Assembly (NCBI RefSeq): GCF_030758955.1
Contig: NZ_CP132360.1
Span: 1,331,315 to 1,395,314, forward strand
Length of the DNA: 64,000 nt
Origin: Agrococcus beijingensis
Lineage (GTDB): Bacteria; Actinomycetota; Actinomycetes; Actinomycetales; Microbacteriaceae
Direction of reading: 5' to 3'
Shown here: positions 43,123-52,441 of the stretch, piece by piece
Layout: each line of letters starts with the position of its first letter
How positions within the stretch are numbered: the stretch's first letter is position 1
Made by a program: the position numbers and the translations under genes
Notes under the pieces: model-generated
The model's database searches: none
Told to the model about the DNA's origin: nothing
What the model saw: the letters and a program-made list of their open reading frames with translations, nothing else

Positions 43123-44355
43123 ATGCGCAATCCGGTGGACAACCCATTCACGCCTGGCTCGGACACCGTGCCCGAGGTCTGGGCCGGTCGCACAGAGCAA
43201 TTGAGCGATTGGCGCGACGCCATGCGCCCGCGCCTCCTGAAGGGGCTCCCAGAACGAGGGCGCACGATCCTCGGGGAGCCGGGACTGGGCAAGTCCTCCC
43301 TCGTACGGCGGATCGCCCAACATGCCGAGCGCTCGGGTGATTGGGTGACGCCGCAGCTCCGGATTCCGTTGGGTGCGGACCCCATGAAGCTCGTCGCGGC
43401 TGCCACCTTGCAGCTCGCCGACTCGGCTGGACTCGCGTCGTCGCGAGAGCGTCGGCTCAAGCAGCTCCTGCAGCGCGTCGAGGCTGTCGCCGTCAGCGGT
43501 GCATCTCTGAGCGTGCGCGGAAGCGAAGGCCCAGAGCCTCACACTGCGTTGACTGAGCTCCTCGTCGAAGTCGGGCGTGCAGCGATCGAGGCGCGCAAGG
43601 TTGCGTTGATTCACGTCGATGAGGTCCAGAACGTGACCGACGAGAGAGCGCTGTCTCAGCTGCTGATCGCGCTGGGTGACGCGATCACCTTTGAGACAGA
43701 AGTGACGCTTCCGGGCGGTGCTCAGATCAGGCGCACACTACCCATCGCCGTCTACCTCACGGGCCTCCCGGACTTCGAAGACAGAGCAGGAGCGCACAAG
43801 GGCGCGACCTTCGCACGCCGCTTCAAGACGACGCTCCTCGCGCCGATCGGCGACGATGACCTTGCGGGCGCACTGCAAGATTTCGTCGACCCCGGCTGGG
43901 AAGTCTCCGATGAGTCTGGCGGTGTGCAGCTCGTCCGCTTCGAACAGGACGCAGTGTCCGCGGTCATCGACCTCTGCCGAGGCGAGCCTTTCCTCTTCCA
44001 ACTTGCTGGACAGCACGCCTGGAACGCTGACACCACTGACACGGTGACGCGCGAGCAGGTCGCCCGAGGGTGGCGCAGCGCGCAACGCGAGGCAGTGGCG
44101 CACGTTGAACGAATCCTCGGACGACTGCCGCAGCGCGAGCGCGAATTCGTGGAAGCGATGGCGCGAATACCAGCGCAGGAGCGTCGCCTCACTCGAATCG
44201 CAGCCGAGGCAGGATTCGCCAAGCCCTCCGATGCCGGAACGACGTCGCGACGGCTCGATACCGTTCGCGGCATCATCGAACGAGGCACCCAGTACACGTT
44301 CCGCCATCGTGCGCTCGAGGCATTCCTGACGAGCGATTGGCCGAACCTGGAGTGA
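43123..44355 (+). CDS. AAA-type ATPase of unknown role, foreign composition
   Basis: 410 residues from ATG 43123. Walker A GEPGLGKSSLV near residue 51, Walker B ALIHVDEVQN, sensor-like AVYLTGLPDF, and a C-terminal winged-helix-like part (IAAEAGFAKPSDAGTTSRRL, then QYTFRHRALEAFL). The layout recalls Orc1/Cdc6-like or archaeal-type ATPases found beside mobile or defence genes. The DNA is visibly lower in GC and uses third-position A/T far more than neighbours, so horizontal transfer is likely. A TTG at 43102 is a worse start because it lies within the palindrome. Confidence 0.82.
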   Translation: MRNPVDNPFTPGSDTVPEVWAGRTEQLSDWRDAMRPRLLKGLPERGRTILGEPGLGKSSLVRRIAQHAERSGDWVTPQLRIPLGADPMKLVAAATLQLADSAGLASSRERRLKQLLQRVEAVAVSGASLSVRGSEGPEPHTALTELLVEVGRAAIEARKVALIHVDEVQNVTDERALSQLLIALGDAITFETEVTLPGGAQIRRTLPIAVYLTGLPDFEDRAGAHKGATFARRFKTTLLAPIGDDDLAGALQDFVDPGWEVSDESGGVQLVRFEQDAVSAVIDLCRGEPFLFQLAGQHAWNADTTDTVTREQVARGWRSAQREAVAHVERILGRLPQREREFVEAMARIPAQERRLTRIAAEAGFAKPSDAGTTSRRLDTVRGIIERGTQYTFRHRALEAFLTSDWPNLE

Positions 44356-44456
44356 CGAGTCTCGGCCATCGGCGGTCATCGATGCGGCTGTGCATCGGCG
44401 GGTCGCCAGGAGCGAGCCCGGCGGCTGCCTCTGGCGACGCCTACCGCACACGCGGG

Positions 44457-44494
44457 CGTCGGCCCGCGCGACCGATCGATCGCGCGGGCCGACG
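44457..44494. terminator. Bidirectional terminator between ATPase and rpf
   Basis: CGTCGGCCCGCGCGA (44457-44471) pairs perfectly over 15 bp with TCGCGCGGGCCGACG (44480-44494) around an 8-nt loop. Lies in the convergent 160-bp gap, 21 bp after the rpf stop. Confidence 0.8.
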
Positions 44495-44515
44495 TGCTGC
44501 TCGGAGCAGCCGAGG

Positions 44516-45247
<732 letters not shown>

Positions 45248-45304
45248 TCAGCGCGCGTCTCCCGCGCATCCGACCGCCCGACCGGAATGTCTCGATTCCA
45301 TGGA

Positions 45305-45388
45305 GCGAAGGACTCTTGGGGCGGATGCGACGGCCGTCCTTCGCGGTTCAAGTCGCCGACACTACCCCAGATCACGATTCGATAACAA
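45305..45388 (-). promoter_or_regulatory. rpf promoter and structured leader
   Basis: Minus strand: TTGTTA (45388-45383), 18-bp spacer, TAGTGT (45364-45359). Transcription would begin near 45352, giving a leader of about 130 nt. Inside it GCGAAGGAC and GTCCTTCGC (45305-45313 and 45336-45344) form a perfect 9-bp stem. rpf genes in other actinobacteria are often under c-di-AMP riboswitches; I could not match that consensus here, so this may be a different regulatory RNA. Confidence 0.55.
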
Positions 45389-45404
45389 TCGGCGTGGCGA
45401 AATG

Positions 45405-45887
45405 TCAGGCGAGCAGCCCTCGCAGTAGCGCGAGGTCGTGCGAGTCGACCGGCCGCAGCTCGTACCCCTCGCGCAGCGAGATCAGCCGAGCGGCATCGGC
45501 GACGACCACCCGCTGCCCCGCGACCGAGCCGACCGCCCGCGACGCCGCCGGATGCACGATCGAGCCGCCGTCGAGCAGCGCCTGCACGCCGTCGCCGCCC
45601 GGCACGATGCGCATGGGGTGCAGGTCGACCGCCCGACTCGCAGCACCCTCCCCGGCGCGCAGCTCGACCCGAACGGGCAGCCAGTCGACCGCCACCCGGT
45701 AGCCGTCGCGCTCGAGCCAGCCCACCGCATCCGCCATCGCCGTCTCGTCGAGGAACACGTCGAGGTCGGCGTGCGGCCGCGTCTGCCTGCCGACCAGCGC
45801 ATCGACCGCCCAGCCGCCGTTGCACTGGTAGACGACGCCGCGCGCCTCGAGCCAGGCGACGACGCGCGCGACCTCGGAGCCCTGCAC
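45405..45887 (-). CDS. Nucleotidyltransferase, lincosamide-type (LnuA-like)
   Basis: 160 residues, GTG start 7 bp after the upstream TetR stop. The motif NGGWAVDALVGRQTRPHADL followed by DVF matches the active site of LinA/LnuA-like nucleotidyltransferases (GG..D....R.H.DLD). Known relatives adenylylate lincosamides or act on unknown small molecules. A resistance role is not established; many chromosomal homologues exist. It is the last gene of the paaI-paaK-tetR transcription group, an odd partner for phenylacetate degradation. Confidence 0.8.
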   Translation of the reverse strand: MQGSEVARVVAWLEARGVVYQCNGGWAVDALVGRQTRPHADLDVFLDETAMADAVGWLERDGYRVAVDWLPVRVELRAGEGAASRAVDLHPMRIVPGGDGVQALLDGGSIVHPAASRAVGSVAGQRVVVADAARLISLREGYELRPVDSHDLALLRGLLA

Positions 45888-45894
45888 GAGCGGC

Positions 45895-46506
45895 CTACAG
45901 CGACGAGGGCTCGCGCAGCCCCGTACGGATCAGCTCGAGCACCGAGTCGGCCAGCTGCTCCGGGCTCACGGGACCGTCGGGCCGGTACCACTCGACGATC
46001 GAGTTGACCATGCCGAAGGTAAGCCGCTCGGCGATGCGCGGCTCCATGTCGGGCCGCAGCGTGCCCTCGTCGCGCGACAGCTCGAACAGCGCGCGCAGCT
46101 TGCGGTCGATGTCGCGCCGCCGCCGCATCGCCTCGAGCTCGATCGGGGTGTTGCCGCGCAGCCGCAGCAGCAGCGTCACGAACGGCAGCTGCTCGCAGAG
46201 CACGAGCACCGCACCGCGCACGACGAAGCGGATGCGGCTCACGACGGCCCCCGTCGTCGCCTCCGGTGCGTCGAAGACGGCCTCGAGGGCGTCGAGCGCC
46301 CGGCCGAGCGCGACCTCGAGCATCTGCTCCTTCGAGGCGAAGTGGTGGTAGATCGCCGACTTCGACAGCCCCAGCTTCTCGGCGATCGAGCCGAGCGATG
46401 CGGCGTCGTAGCCGCGCTCGTTGAACACGCCGACGACCACCTCGAGCATCGAGTCGCGGTCGTAGCCGGGGCGGCCGCGGCGGGTGGGGTCGGCGGTGGT
46501 GGTCAT
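45895..46506 (-). CDS. paaR: TetR-family regulator of paa genes (PaaR-like)
   Basis: 203 residues. N-terminal TetR helix-turn-helix with SLGSIAEKLGLSKSAIYHHF; the C-terminal domain resembles TetR_C regulators that sense CoA thioesters. In actinobacteria and Thermus PaaR represses paa operons and is released by phenylacetyl-CoA. It is located directly after paaK in the same direction. Likely binds the conserved operators at 36905-36926 and 48428-48449. ATG 46506. The operator-regulator link is inferred from location only. Confidence 0.85.
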   Translation of the reverse strand: MTTTADPTRRGRPGYDRDSMLEVVVGVFNERGYDAASLGSIAEKLGLSKSAIYHHFASKEQMLEVALGRALDALEAVFDAPEATTGAVVSRIRFVVRGAVLVLCEQLPFVTLLLRLRGNTPIELEAMRRRRDIDRKLRALFELSRDEGTLRPDMEPRIAERLTFGMVNSIVEWYRPDGPVSPEQLADSVLELIRTGLREPSSL

Positions 46507-46532
46507 CGATCAATCCTCACGCATGGGGTGTT

Positions 46533-46575
46533 GGTCTCGATACGCGGCCGGGCTGCGCCCGGCAGCTACTCGACC
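46533..46575. repeat. REP-like element overlapping paaK stop
   Basis: GGTCTCGATACGC, a GC-rich stem-loop, then GCTACTCGACC. The same outer sequence (TCTCGATACGC...GCTACTCGA) occurs at 52442-52476 and reversed at 52485-52519. The element supplies the last codons and TAG stop of paaK (46566-46568). Confidence 0.75.
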
Positions 46576-47888
46576 GGCGGGGTGGTGCGGAAGTCGTAGA
46601 CGCGCTTGTACTTGCCCTCGGAGCGCGGCAGCGAGCCGGCCGGCACGATCTCGACGTCGACGGTCGTGCCGATGCGCTCCTTGATGCGCAGCTTCAGGAT
46701 CTCGGCGGCCGCGGTCGACACCACCGGCTTCACGCCCGGGGTGCACTCGATCTTGACGACGAGCCCGTCCATCTGCCCGCGCTTCACGAGCTCGAGGATG
46801 AAGTGCGGCGTCAGGTGCTCGATCTCGAGCGCGATCTCCTCGATCTGCGTCGGGAAGAGGTTCACGCCGCGCAGGATGATCATGTCGTCGTTGCGGCCGG
46901 TGATCTTCTCGATGCGCCGCATCGTGGGCTGCGCGGTGCCCGGCAGCAGCCGCGTCAGATCGCGGGTGCGGTAGCGCAGCACCGGGAACGCCGTCTTCGT
47001 CAGCGACGTGAAGACCAGCTCGCCCATCTGGCCGTCGGGCAGCACCTCGCCCGTGTCGCCGTCGATGACCTCGGGCAGGAAGTGGTCCTCCCAGATGGTC
47101 GGGCCGTCCTTCGTGATCGCCGACTCGCTCGCGACGCCCGGGCCCATGACCTCGGACAGGCCGTAGATGTCGACCGCGACCAGACCCATCCGCCGTTCGA
47201 GCTCTGCCCGCATCTCGTTGGTCCACGGCTCGGCGCCGCAGATGGCGATCTTCAGCGACGACTCGCGAGGGTCGAGCCCGGCGTCCTCGAAGGCGTCGGC
47301 GATCGTCAGCAGGTACGAGGGCGTGCACATGATCGCGTCGGGCTTGAAGTCGTTGATCAGCTGCACCTGCCGCGTCGTGCCGCCGCCCGAGACGGGGATG
47401 ACCGTCGCGCCGAGGCGCTCGATGCCCGCGTGGGCGCCGAGGCCGCCGGTGAACAGGCCGTAGCCGTAGGCGTTGTGCACCTTCATGCCCGGGCGCACGC
47501 CGGCGGCGCGCAGCGAACGGGCGACGAGGTCGGCCCAGTGGTCGAGGTCGGCCTGCGTGTAGCCGACGACCGTCGGGCGGCCGGTGGTGCCGGAGGAGGC
47601 GTGGATGCGCACCACCTGCTCCATCGGCACCGCGAACATGCCGAAGGGGTACGACTGGCGCAGGTCCTCCTTCGTGGTGAAGGGCAGCTTCGCGATGTCG
47701 TCGAGCGTGCGGATGTCGTCGGGGTGCACGCCGGCCTGGTCGAGCTTCTGCGTGTAGGTGGGCACGTTCGCGTAGGCGTGCCGCACGGTCTGCTGCAGCC
47801 GCTCGAGCTGCAGGGCGCGCAGCTCGTCGAGCGACAGCCGCTCGCCGCTGTCGCGGAGGTGATCGGATGCGGTGGGCTGGTCGAGCAT
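46566..47888 (-). CDS. paaK: Phenylacetate-CoA ligase
   Basis: 440 residues from ATG 47888 (GGAG 6 bp upstream; ATG 47909 is an alternative). Adenylate-forming enzyme: phosphate loop RIHASSGTTGRPTVVGYTQ, YGLSEVMGPGVASE, and C-terminal GRNDDMIILRGVNLFPTQIE followed by LPRSEGKYKRVYDFR with the adenylation Lys. Activates phenylacetate with ATP and CoA, the first committed step of the aerobic hybrid pathway. Follows paaI in a divergent operon from paaABCDE. The C-terminal few residues and the stop are contributed by a REP-like element. Confidence 0.96.
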   Translation of the reverse strand: MLDQPTASDHLRDSGERLSLDELRALQLERLQQTVRHAYANVPTYTQKLDQAGVHPDDIRTLDDIAKLPFTTKEDLRQSYPFGMFAVPMEQVVRIHASSGTTGRPTVVGYTQADLDHWADLVARSLRAAGVRPGMKVHNAYGYGLFTGGLGAHAGIERLGATVIPVSGGGTTRQVQLINDFKPDAIMCTPSYLLTIADAFEDAGLDPRESSLKIAICGAEPWTNEMRAELERRMGLVAVDIYGLSEVMGPGVASESAITKDGPTIWEDHFLPEVIDGDTGEVLPDGQMGELVFTSLTKTAFPVLRYRTRDLTRLLPGTAQPTMRRIEKITGRNDDMIILRGVNLFPTQIEEIALEIEHLTPHFILELVKRGQMDGLVVKIECTPGVKPVVSTAAAEILKLRIKERIGTTVDVEIVPAGSLPRSEGKYKRVYDFRTTPPVE

Positions 47889-47914
47889 CGTCGCTCCTGT
47901 CGTGTGCATGGGGA

Positions 47915-48376
47915 TCAGGCGGGGCCGCCGGCGCCCGCCGGGGTGGCCGCGGGGTCGATGGACGGCGCGGTGCGGTTGGTGGAGAAGGAGCGGCCGCGGA
48001 ACTCGGCGACCGTCTCGCCGGTCTCGTCGACGATGGAGACGTCGTAGATGCCGTTGCGCCCGCTCTTCCAGCGCCGCTCGGCGGTCGCGGTCAGCGTCTG
48101 GCCGGCGTGCGTGGCCTTCGCGAAGGTGATGTCGGCGCCCGAGGCGACGGTCACGTGCGCGTCCTCGTTGCAGGCGTAGGCGAAGGCGGTGTCGGCGAGC
48201 GTGAAGACCAGCCCGCCGTGGGTGATGCCGAAGCCGTTCACCATGCCTTCGGTGATGTCCATGGTGAGCACGGCGCGGCCGCGCTCGAGCTCGGCGATCT
48301 CGATGCCGAAGGTCTCCTTCGCGCGATCGGTCTCGGCCATCACCGTGGCCAGCCAGGTGTCGTCTCTGGTCGTCAT
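47915..48376 (-). CDS. paaI: Hydroxyphenylacetyl-CoA thioesterase
   Basis: 153 residues, hot-dog fold. The PaaI signature GMVNGFGITHGGLVFTLADT contains the catalytic Asp (D in LADTAFAYACN) and is followed by ASGADITFAKATHAGQTL. Releases CoA from hydroxylated phenylacetyl-CoAs that would otherwise trap CoA. ATG at 48376 is divergent from paaA (48483), so both promoters share the operator at 48428-48449. Followed by paaK 26 bp later. Confidence 0.94.
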   Translation of the reverse strand: MTTRDDTWLATVMAETDRAKETFGIEIAELERGRAVLTMDITEGMVNGFGITHGGLVFTLADTAFAYACNEDAHVTVASGADITFAKATHAGQTLTATAERRWKSGRNGIYDVSIVDETGETVAEFRGRSFSTNRTAPSIDPAATPAGAGGPA

Positions 48377-48395
48377 GCACGCTCCATTGCGCTCG

Positions 48396-48449
48396 TTGCG
48401 GTCTCGCCAGCGCCGAGTCTATACTTACTGAACGTTCGGTCACTAATTC
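48396..48449. promoter_or_regulatory. Divergent paaI/paaA promoters with PaaR operator
   Basis: For paaA: TTGCGG (48396-48401), 18-bp spacer, TATACT (48420-48425). The 22-bp operator at 48428-48449 (CTGAACGTTCGGTCACTAAT plus TC) lies right at the start site. On the other strand TTAGTG and TATAGA with 17-bp spacing overlap the same operator, pointing to paaI. One protein could repress both directions. Same arrangement as at paaJ. Confidence 0.85.
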
Positions 48450-48482
48450 ATTTCCGGGCGCTACCACCTGGAGGAGTCGACG

Positions 48483-49460
48483 ATGACGCTCACCGCACCC
48501 GACGCATCCGCCGCCCGCCACCCTGCGGGCCCGAGCGGCGAGGAGCTCGCCGAGCTGCAGGCCCGCTTCGACGCGATCATCGAGGCGGACCAGCGCATCG
48601 AGCCGCGCGACTGGATGCCCGACGCGTACCGCAAGACGCTGATCAGGCAGATCTCGCAGCACGCGCACTCCGAGATCATCGGCATGCAGCCCGAGGGCAA
48701 CTGGATCTCGCGCGCGCCCAGCCTGAAGCGCAAGGCCATCCTGATGGCCAAGGTGCAGGACGAGGCGGGCCACGGGCTCTACCTCTACTCGGCCGCCCAG
48801 ACGCTCGGCATCAGCCGCGACGAGATGACCGAGCAGCTCATCGAGTCGCGCGCCCGCTACTCGTCGATCTTCAACTACCCCACGCCCACCTGGGCCGACA
48901 TGGGCGCGATCGGCTGGCTCGTCGACGGCGCCGCGATCTGCAACCAGGTGCCGCTGTGCCGCGCCTCGTACGGCCCCTACGGCCGCGCGATGGTGCGCAT
49001 CTGCAAGGAGGAGTCGTTCCACCAGCGGCAGGGCTTCGAGATCCTGCTCGAGCTCAGCCAGGGCACCGAGGCGCAGCACCGCATGGCGCAGGAGTCGGTG
49101 GACCGCTGGTACTGGCCGGCGCTCATGATGTTCGGCCCGCCCGACGACGAGTCGCCGAACTCGGCGCAGTCGATGGCGTGGAAGATCAAGCGCTTCTCGA
49201 ACGACGAGCTGCGGCAGCGCTTCGTCGGCATGCTCGTGCCGCAGGCCGAGGTGCTGGGCCTCACGCTGCCCGACCCGAACCTGCGCTGGAACGACGAGAC
49301 GAAGAGCTGGGACATGTCGGAGATCGACTGGACCGAGTTCAACGAGGTGCTCGCCGGCCGCGGCCCCGCGAACGCGCAGCGCATCCAGCACCGCCGCGAG
49401 GCGCACGAGGACGGCGCCTGGGTGCGCGAGGCGGCCGCCGCGTATGCGCGCCGTGGCTGA
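48483..49460 (+). CDS. paaA: Phenylacetyl-CoA epoxidase subunit A (catalytic)
   Basis: 325 residues. Ferritin-like diiron oxygenase subunit with metal-ligand motifs [35 protein letters not shown] and [15 protein letters not shown]. Together with PaaC it forms the (alpha-beta) core of the 1,2-phenylacetyl-CoA epoxidase. ATG 48483 is close behind GGAGGA. First gene of the paaABCDE operon; a strong hairpin spans its stop codon before paaB. Confidence 0.97.
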   Translation: MTLTAPDASAARHPAGPSGEELAELQARFDAIIEADQRIEPRDWMPDAYRKTLIRQISQHAHSEIIGMQPEGNWISRAPSLKRKAILMAKVQDEAGHGLYLYSAAQTLGISRDEMTEQLIESRARYSSIFNYPTPTWADMGAIGWLVDGAAICNQVPLCRASYGPYGRAMVRICKEESFHQRQGFEILLELSQGTEAQHRMAQESVDRWYWPALMMFGPPDDESPNSAQSMAWKIKRFSNDELRQRFVGMLVPQAEVLGLTLPDPNLRWNDETKSWDMSEIDWTEFNEVLAGRGPANAQRIQHRREAHEDGAWVREAAAAYARRG

Positions 49461-49494
49461 GGGTGAAGGCCATTTCTGGCCTTCACCGCCACGG
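49451..49494 (+). other. Intercistronic hairpin spanning paaA stop
   Basis: CCGTGGC (49451-49457) pairs with GCCACGG (49488-49494), and inside it GGTGAAGGCCA (49462-49472) pairs with TGGCCTTCACC (49477-49487) around a TTTC loop. The paaA stop lies in the stem. No T run follows, so it may stabilise or process mRNA rather than terminate. Confidence 0.65.
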
Positions 49495-49557
49495 CTAGCG
49501 CCGGGGTCCGTCCCGGGCCCCGGTCCTGCAGAGCAATCGATCATGAGGGAGACGAAG

Positions 49558-49863
49558 ATGTCGACACCCGGAGACGTCGCCGGCGAGGGCTGGCCCCTGT
49601 ACGAGGTGTTCGTGCGCGCCAACCGCGGCCTGAGCCACGTGCACGTCGGCTCGCTGCACGCGCCCGACGACGACATGGCGCTGCGCAACGCGCGCGACCT
49701 CTACACCCGCCGCAACGAGGGCGTCTCGGTGTGGGTGGCCCGCTCGACCGCCATCACCACGAGCGACCCCGACATGAAGGGCGCCTTCTTCGAGAGCCCC
49801 GCGGGCAAGAACTACCGCCACGCGAAGTACTACGAGAAGAGCGCGGAGGTGCCCCACCTGTGA
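49558..49863 (+). CDS. paaB: Phenylacetyl-CoA epoxidase subunit B
   Basis: 101 residues from ATG 49558, GAGGGAG 7 bp upstream. PaaB family: WPLYEVFVRANRGLSHVHVG, ALRNARDLYTRRNEGVSVWV and YRHAKYYEKSAEVPHL. Small structural subunit that bridges PaaAC heterodimers. Its stop overlaps the paaC GTG by 4 bp. About 100 bp after paaA, separated by the hairpin. Confidence 0.96.
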   Translation: MSTPGDVAGEGWPLYEVFVRANRGLSHVHVGSLHAPDDDMALRNARDLYTRRNEGVSVWVARSTAITTSDPDMKGAFFESPAGKNYRHAKYYEKSAEVPHL

Positions 49864-50753
49864 ACGCGCAGCCGCAGCGCGATGCCGCAGCCATCGCCGC
49901 AGAGCACCAGGCCGACACCGAAGCCGTGCACGGCGACGTGAGCGTCGACGAGACGACCCTCTCGGCAGAGCTGGCGGGGGCGGATGCGTCGGCGACGGCG
50001 AGCGCGGACGTCGCGGAGTACGCGATGCGGCTCGGCGACGACGCGCTGATCCTCTCGCAGCGCCTCGGCTGGTGGATCTCGCGGGCCCCCGAGCTCGAGG
50101 AGGACATGGCGCTCGGCAACATCGCGCTCGACCTGCTCGGGCACGCCCGCAGCCTCCTGCACTACGCGGGCAGCGCATCCGGCCGTTCCGAGGACGACCT
50201 GGCCTACTGGCGCGACGAGCCCGAGTTCCGCTGCGCGTGGCTCTTCGAGCAGCCGAACGGCGACTTCGCGCACACGATCGCGCGCGGACTCATCGCGTCG
50301 ATCTGGATGCAGGAGCTCTACACGGCGCTGTCGCAGTCGACGGATGCGTCGCTGGCGGCCATCGGGGCGAAGTCGGTCAAGGAGGTGGCCTACCACCGCG
50401 ACCACGCCGTGCAGTGGACGCTGCGCCTGGCCGGCGGCACCGACGAGTCGCGCCGCCGCCTGCTGGTGGCGCTGACCGACCTGTGGCCGTACACCGACGA
50501 GCTGTTCCGCGACGACGAGCTGCACGAGCGCCTGGAGGGCGTCGCGCCGCGGCCGTCGGGCCTGCGCGCGGGATTCGATGAGATCTGGAGCGCGGTGCTC
50601 GCCGAGGCCGAGATCACCGAGGCCGACTTCACGAACTCGAAGATCGGCCAGTCGTCGGGCGGCGGCCGCCACGGCAACCACTCCACGCACCTGGGGCCGT
50701 TGCTGGCCGAGATGCAGGTGCTGGCCCGAGCGCACCCGGGAGCCTCCTGGTGA
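49860..50753 (+). CDS. paaC: Phenylacetyl-CoA epoxidase subunit C
   Basis: 297 residues from GTG 49860 overlapping the paaB stop. Ferritin-like fold without full metal ligands: GDDALILSQRLGWWISRAPE, LEEDMALGNIALDLLGHARS, EVAYHRDHAVQWTLRLAGGT and HSTHLGPLLAEMQVLARAHP. Structural partner of PaaA. The first about 55 residues are a variable extension rich in Ala/Glu. Next gene overlaps by 4 bp. Confidence 0.96.
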   Translation: MNAQPQRDAAAIAAEHQADTEAVHGDVSVDETTLSAELAGADASATASADVAEYAMRLGDDALILSQRLGWWISRAPELEEDMALGNIALDLLGHARSLLHYAGSASGRSEDDLAYWRDEPEFRCAWLFEQPNGDFAHTIARGLIASIWMQELYTALSQSTDASLAAIGAKSVKEVAYHRDHAVQWTLRLAGGTDESRRRLLVALTDLWPYTDELFRDDELHERLEGVAPRPSGLRAGFDEIWSAVLAEAEITEADFTNSKIGQSSGGGRHGNHSTHLGPLLAEMQVLARAHPGASW

Positions 50754-51256
50754 ACAGCACCACCGCATCCGCCCCCTCGGTCGTCGAAGCCCGTCGCATC
50801 GCGGCGACCGTCGTCGACCCCGAGGTGCCGGTGCTCACCATCGACGACCTCGGCGTGCTGCGCGACGTGCGGCTCGACGGCCAGACGGTCGTCGTCACCC
50901 TCACCCCCACCTACTCGGGCTGCCCGGCGATCGACCAGATGCGCGACGACGTGCTGCTGACGCTCACCGCGGAGGGCTTCACGCACGTGCGGGTCGACTT
51001 CACGCTCAGCCCCGCGTGGACGACCGACTGGATGAGCGAGGCCGGCAAGCAGAAGCTCGAGCAGTACGGCATCGCCCCGCCCACGCACCGCGCGGGCGAG
51101 CGCTCGGGCCCGATCCCGCTGTCGCTGGGCGTCAAGTGCCCGCGCTGCGGCAGCCTGCGCACGCGCGAGGTGTCGCGCTTCGGCTCGACCGCCTGCAAGA
51201 GCCACTTCGAGTGCCTCGCGTGCCTCGAGCCCTTCGACCACTTCAAGGTGCATTGA
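50750..51256 (+). CDS. paaD: PaaD, MIP18-like maturation factor
   Basis: 168 residues, GTG start overlapping the paaC stop. DUF59/MIP18 domain (VVDPEVPVLTIDDLGVLRDV, TYSGCPAID) plus a C-terminal zinc-ribbon-like CPRCGS...CKSHFECLACLEPFD. Thought to help insert iron-sulfur or diiron centres into the epoxidase; needed for pathway activity in E. coli. One base separates it from paaE. Confidence 0.95.
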   Translation: MNSTTASAPSVVEARRIAATVVDPEVPVLTIDDLGVLRDVRLDGQTVVVTLTPTYSGCPAIDQMRDDVLLTLTAEGFTHVRVDFTLSPAWTTDWMSEAGKQKLEQYGIAPPTHRAGERSGPIPLSLGVKCPRCGSLRTREVSRFGSTACKSHFECLACLEPFDHFKVH

Positions 51257-51257
51257 C

Positions 51258-52400
51258 ATGGCGGCGATCAACTTGGGCTCGACCGGGCTGGGGATGGGCG
51301 CGGCGCGCCGGCGCGGGCAGTTCCACGCGCTCGAGGTCGCCGACGTGCGGCCGCTGACCGCCGAGTCGGTCGAGGTCACCTTCGCGGTGCCCGACGAGCT
51401 GGAGGATGCGTTCGGCTACGTCGCCGGCCAGCACCTGGCGCTGCGCGCGACCATCGACGGGCAGGAGATGCGCCGCTCGTACTCGATCTGCCGGCCACCC
51501 AGCCCTGGCGCGATCTCGGTGGCCATCAAGCGCGACCTCGGCGGCCGCTTCTCGACCTGGGCGAACACCGAGCTGCAGGCGGGCGACCGCATCGACGTGA
51601 TGAGCCCGCAGGGCACCTTCACCTCGGCGCTCGACGACGTCGACGGCGCGCACGTCGTGGGCATCGCCGCGGGCTCGGGCATCACGCCCATGATGGCGCT
51701 CGCGCACGAGGTGCTCTCGCGCTCCGACACCTCGACCTTCTCGCTGCTGTTCTCGAACCGCTCGACGCTCGACGTGATGTTCATCGAGGAGCTCGCCGAC
51801 CTCAAGGACCGCTACCCCGCGCGCCTCGCGCTGCACCACGTGCTCTCGCGCGAGCAGCGCGCGTCGCCGCTGATGTCGGGCCGGCTCGACCAGGAGCGGC
51901 TCGAGACGATCCTCGCGCAGCTGATCCGCCCCGAGTCGGTCGACGAGTGGTTCCTCTGCGGGCCGTTCGAGCTCGTGCAGCTGTGCCGCGACGTGCTGGG
52001 GGCGAAGGGCGTCGACCCGGCGCACGTGCGCTTCGAGCTCTTCACCACAGGCAAGCCGGATGCCGCCGGTGGCGACCGCGGGCGGCCCGTGCAGGTGGCG
52101 GCGGGCGAAGGCACCTGGACGCTCGACTTCACCCTCGACGGGCAGTCGTCGCAGGTGGAGTCGCCCACGTCGGCGCGCGAGTCGATCCTGAACGCGGCGC
52201 TGCGGGTGCGGCCCGACGTGCCGTTCGCCTGCGCGGGCGGCGTCTGCGGCACCTGCCGCGCGAAGGTCGTGTCGGGCAGCGTGAGCATGACCGAGAACTA
52301 CGCGCTCGAGCCCGACGAGCTCGAGCGCGGCTACGTCCTCACCTGCCAGTCGCACCCGAAGGGCGACACGACCAGGGTGGTCGTCGACTACGACATTTGA
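51258..52400 (+). CDS. paaE: Phenylacetyl-CoA epoxidase reductase
   Basis: 380 residues. FAD domain with RRSYSICRPPSPG, NAD(P) domain with GIAAGSGITPMMALAHEVL, and a C-terminal plant-type [2Fe-2S] ferredoxin with CAGGVCGTCRAKVVSG and a further Cys near YVLTCQSHP. Transfers electrons from NAD(P)H to PaaA. Last gene of paaABCDE; a double-stem terminator overlaps its stop (52399-52439). Confidence 0.96.
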   Translation: MAAINLGSTGLGMGAARRRGQFHALEVADVRPLTAESVEVTFAVPDELEDAFGYVAGQHLALRATIDGQEMRRSYSICRPPSPGAISVAIKRDLGGRFSTWANTELQAGDRIDVMSPQGTFTSALDDVDGAHVVGIAAGSGITPMMALAHEVLSRSDTSTFSLLFSNRSTLDVMFIEELADLKDRYPARLALHHVLSREQRASPLMSGRLDQERLETILAQLIRPESVDEWFLCGPFELVQLCRDVLGAKGVDPAHVRFELFTTGKPDAAGGDRGRPVQVAAGEGTWTLDFTLDGQSSQVESPTSARESILNAALRVRPDVPFACAGGVCGTCRAKVVSGSVSMTENYALEPDELERGYVLTCQSHPKGDTTRVVVDYDI

Positions 52401-52439
52401 GCCCGGAGGACTCACCCTTGTGGTGAGTCTGTAGGGCTC
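52399..52439 (+). terminator. Terminator after paaE
   Basis: Outer stem GAGCCC (52399-52404)/GGGCTC (52434-52439) and inner stem GACTCACC (52409-52416)/GGTGAGTC (52422-52429) begin within the paaE stop codon. Clear end of the paaABCDE transcript. Confidence 0.8.
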
Positions 52440-52441
52440 AA

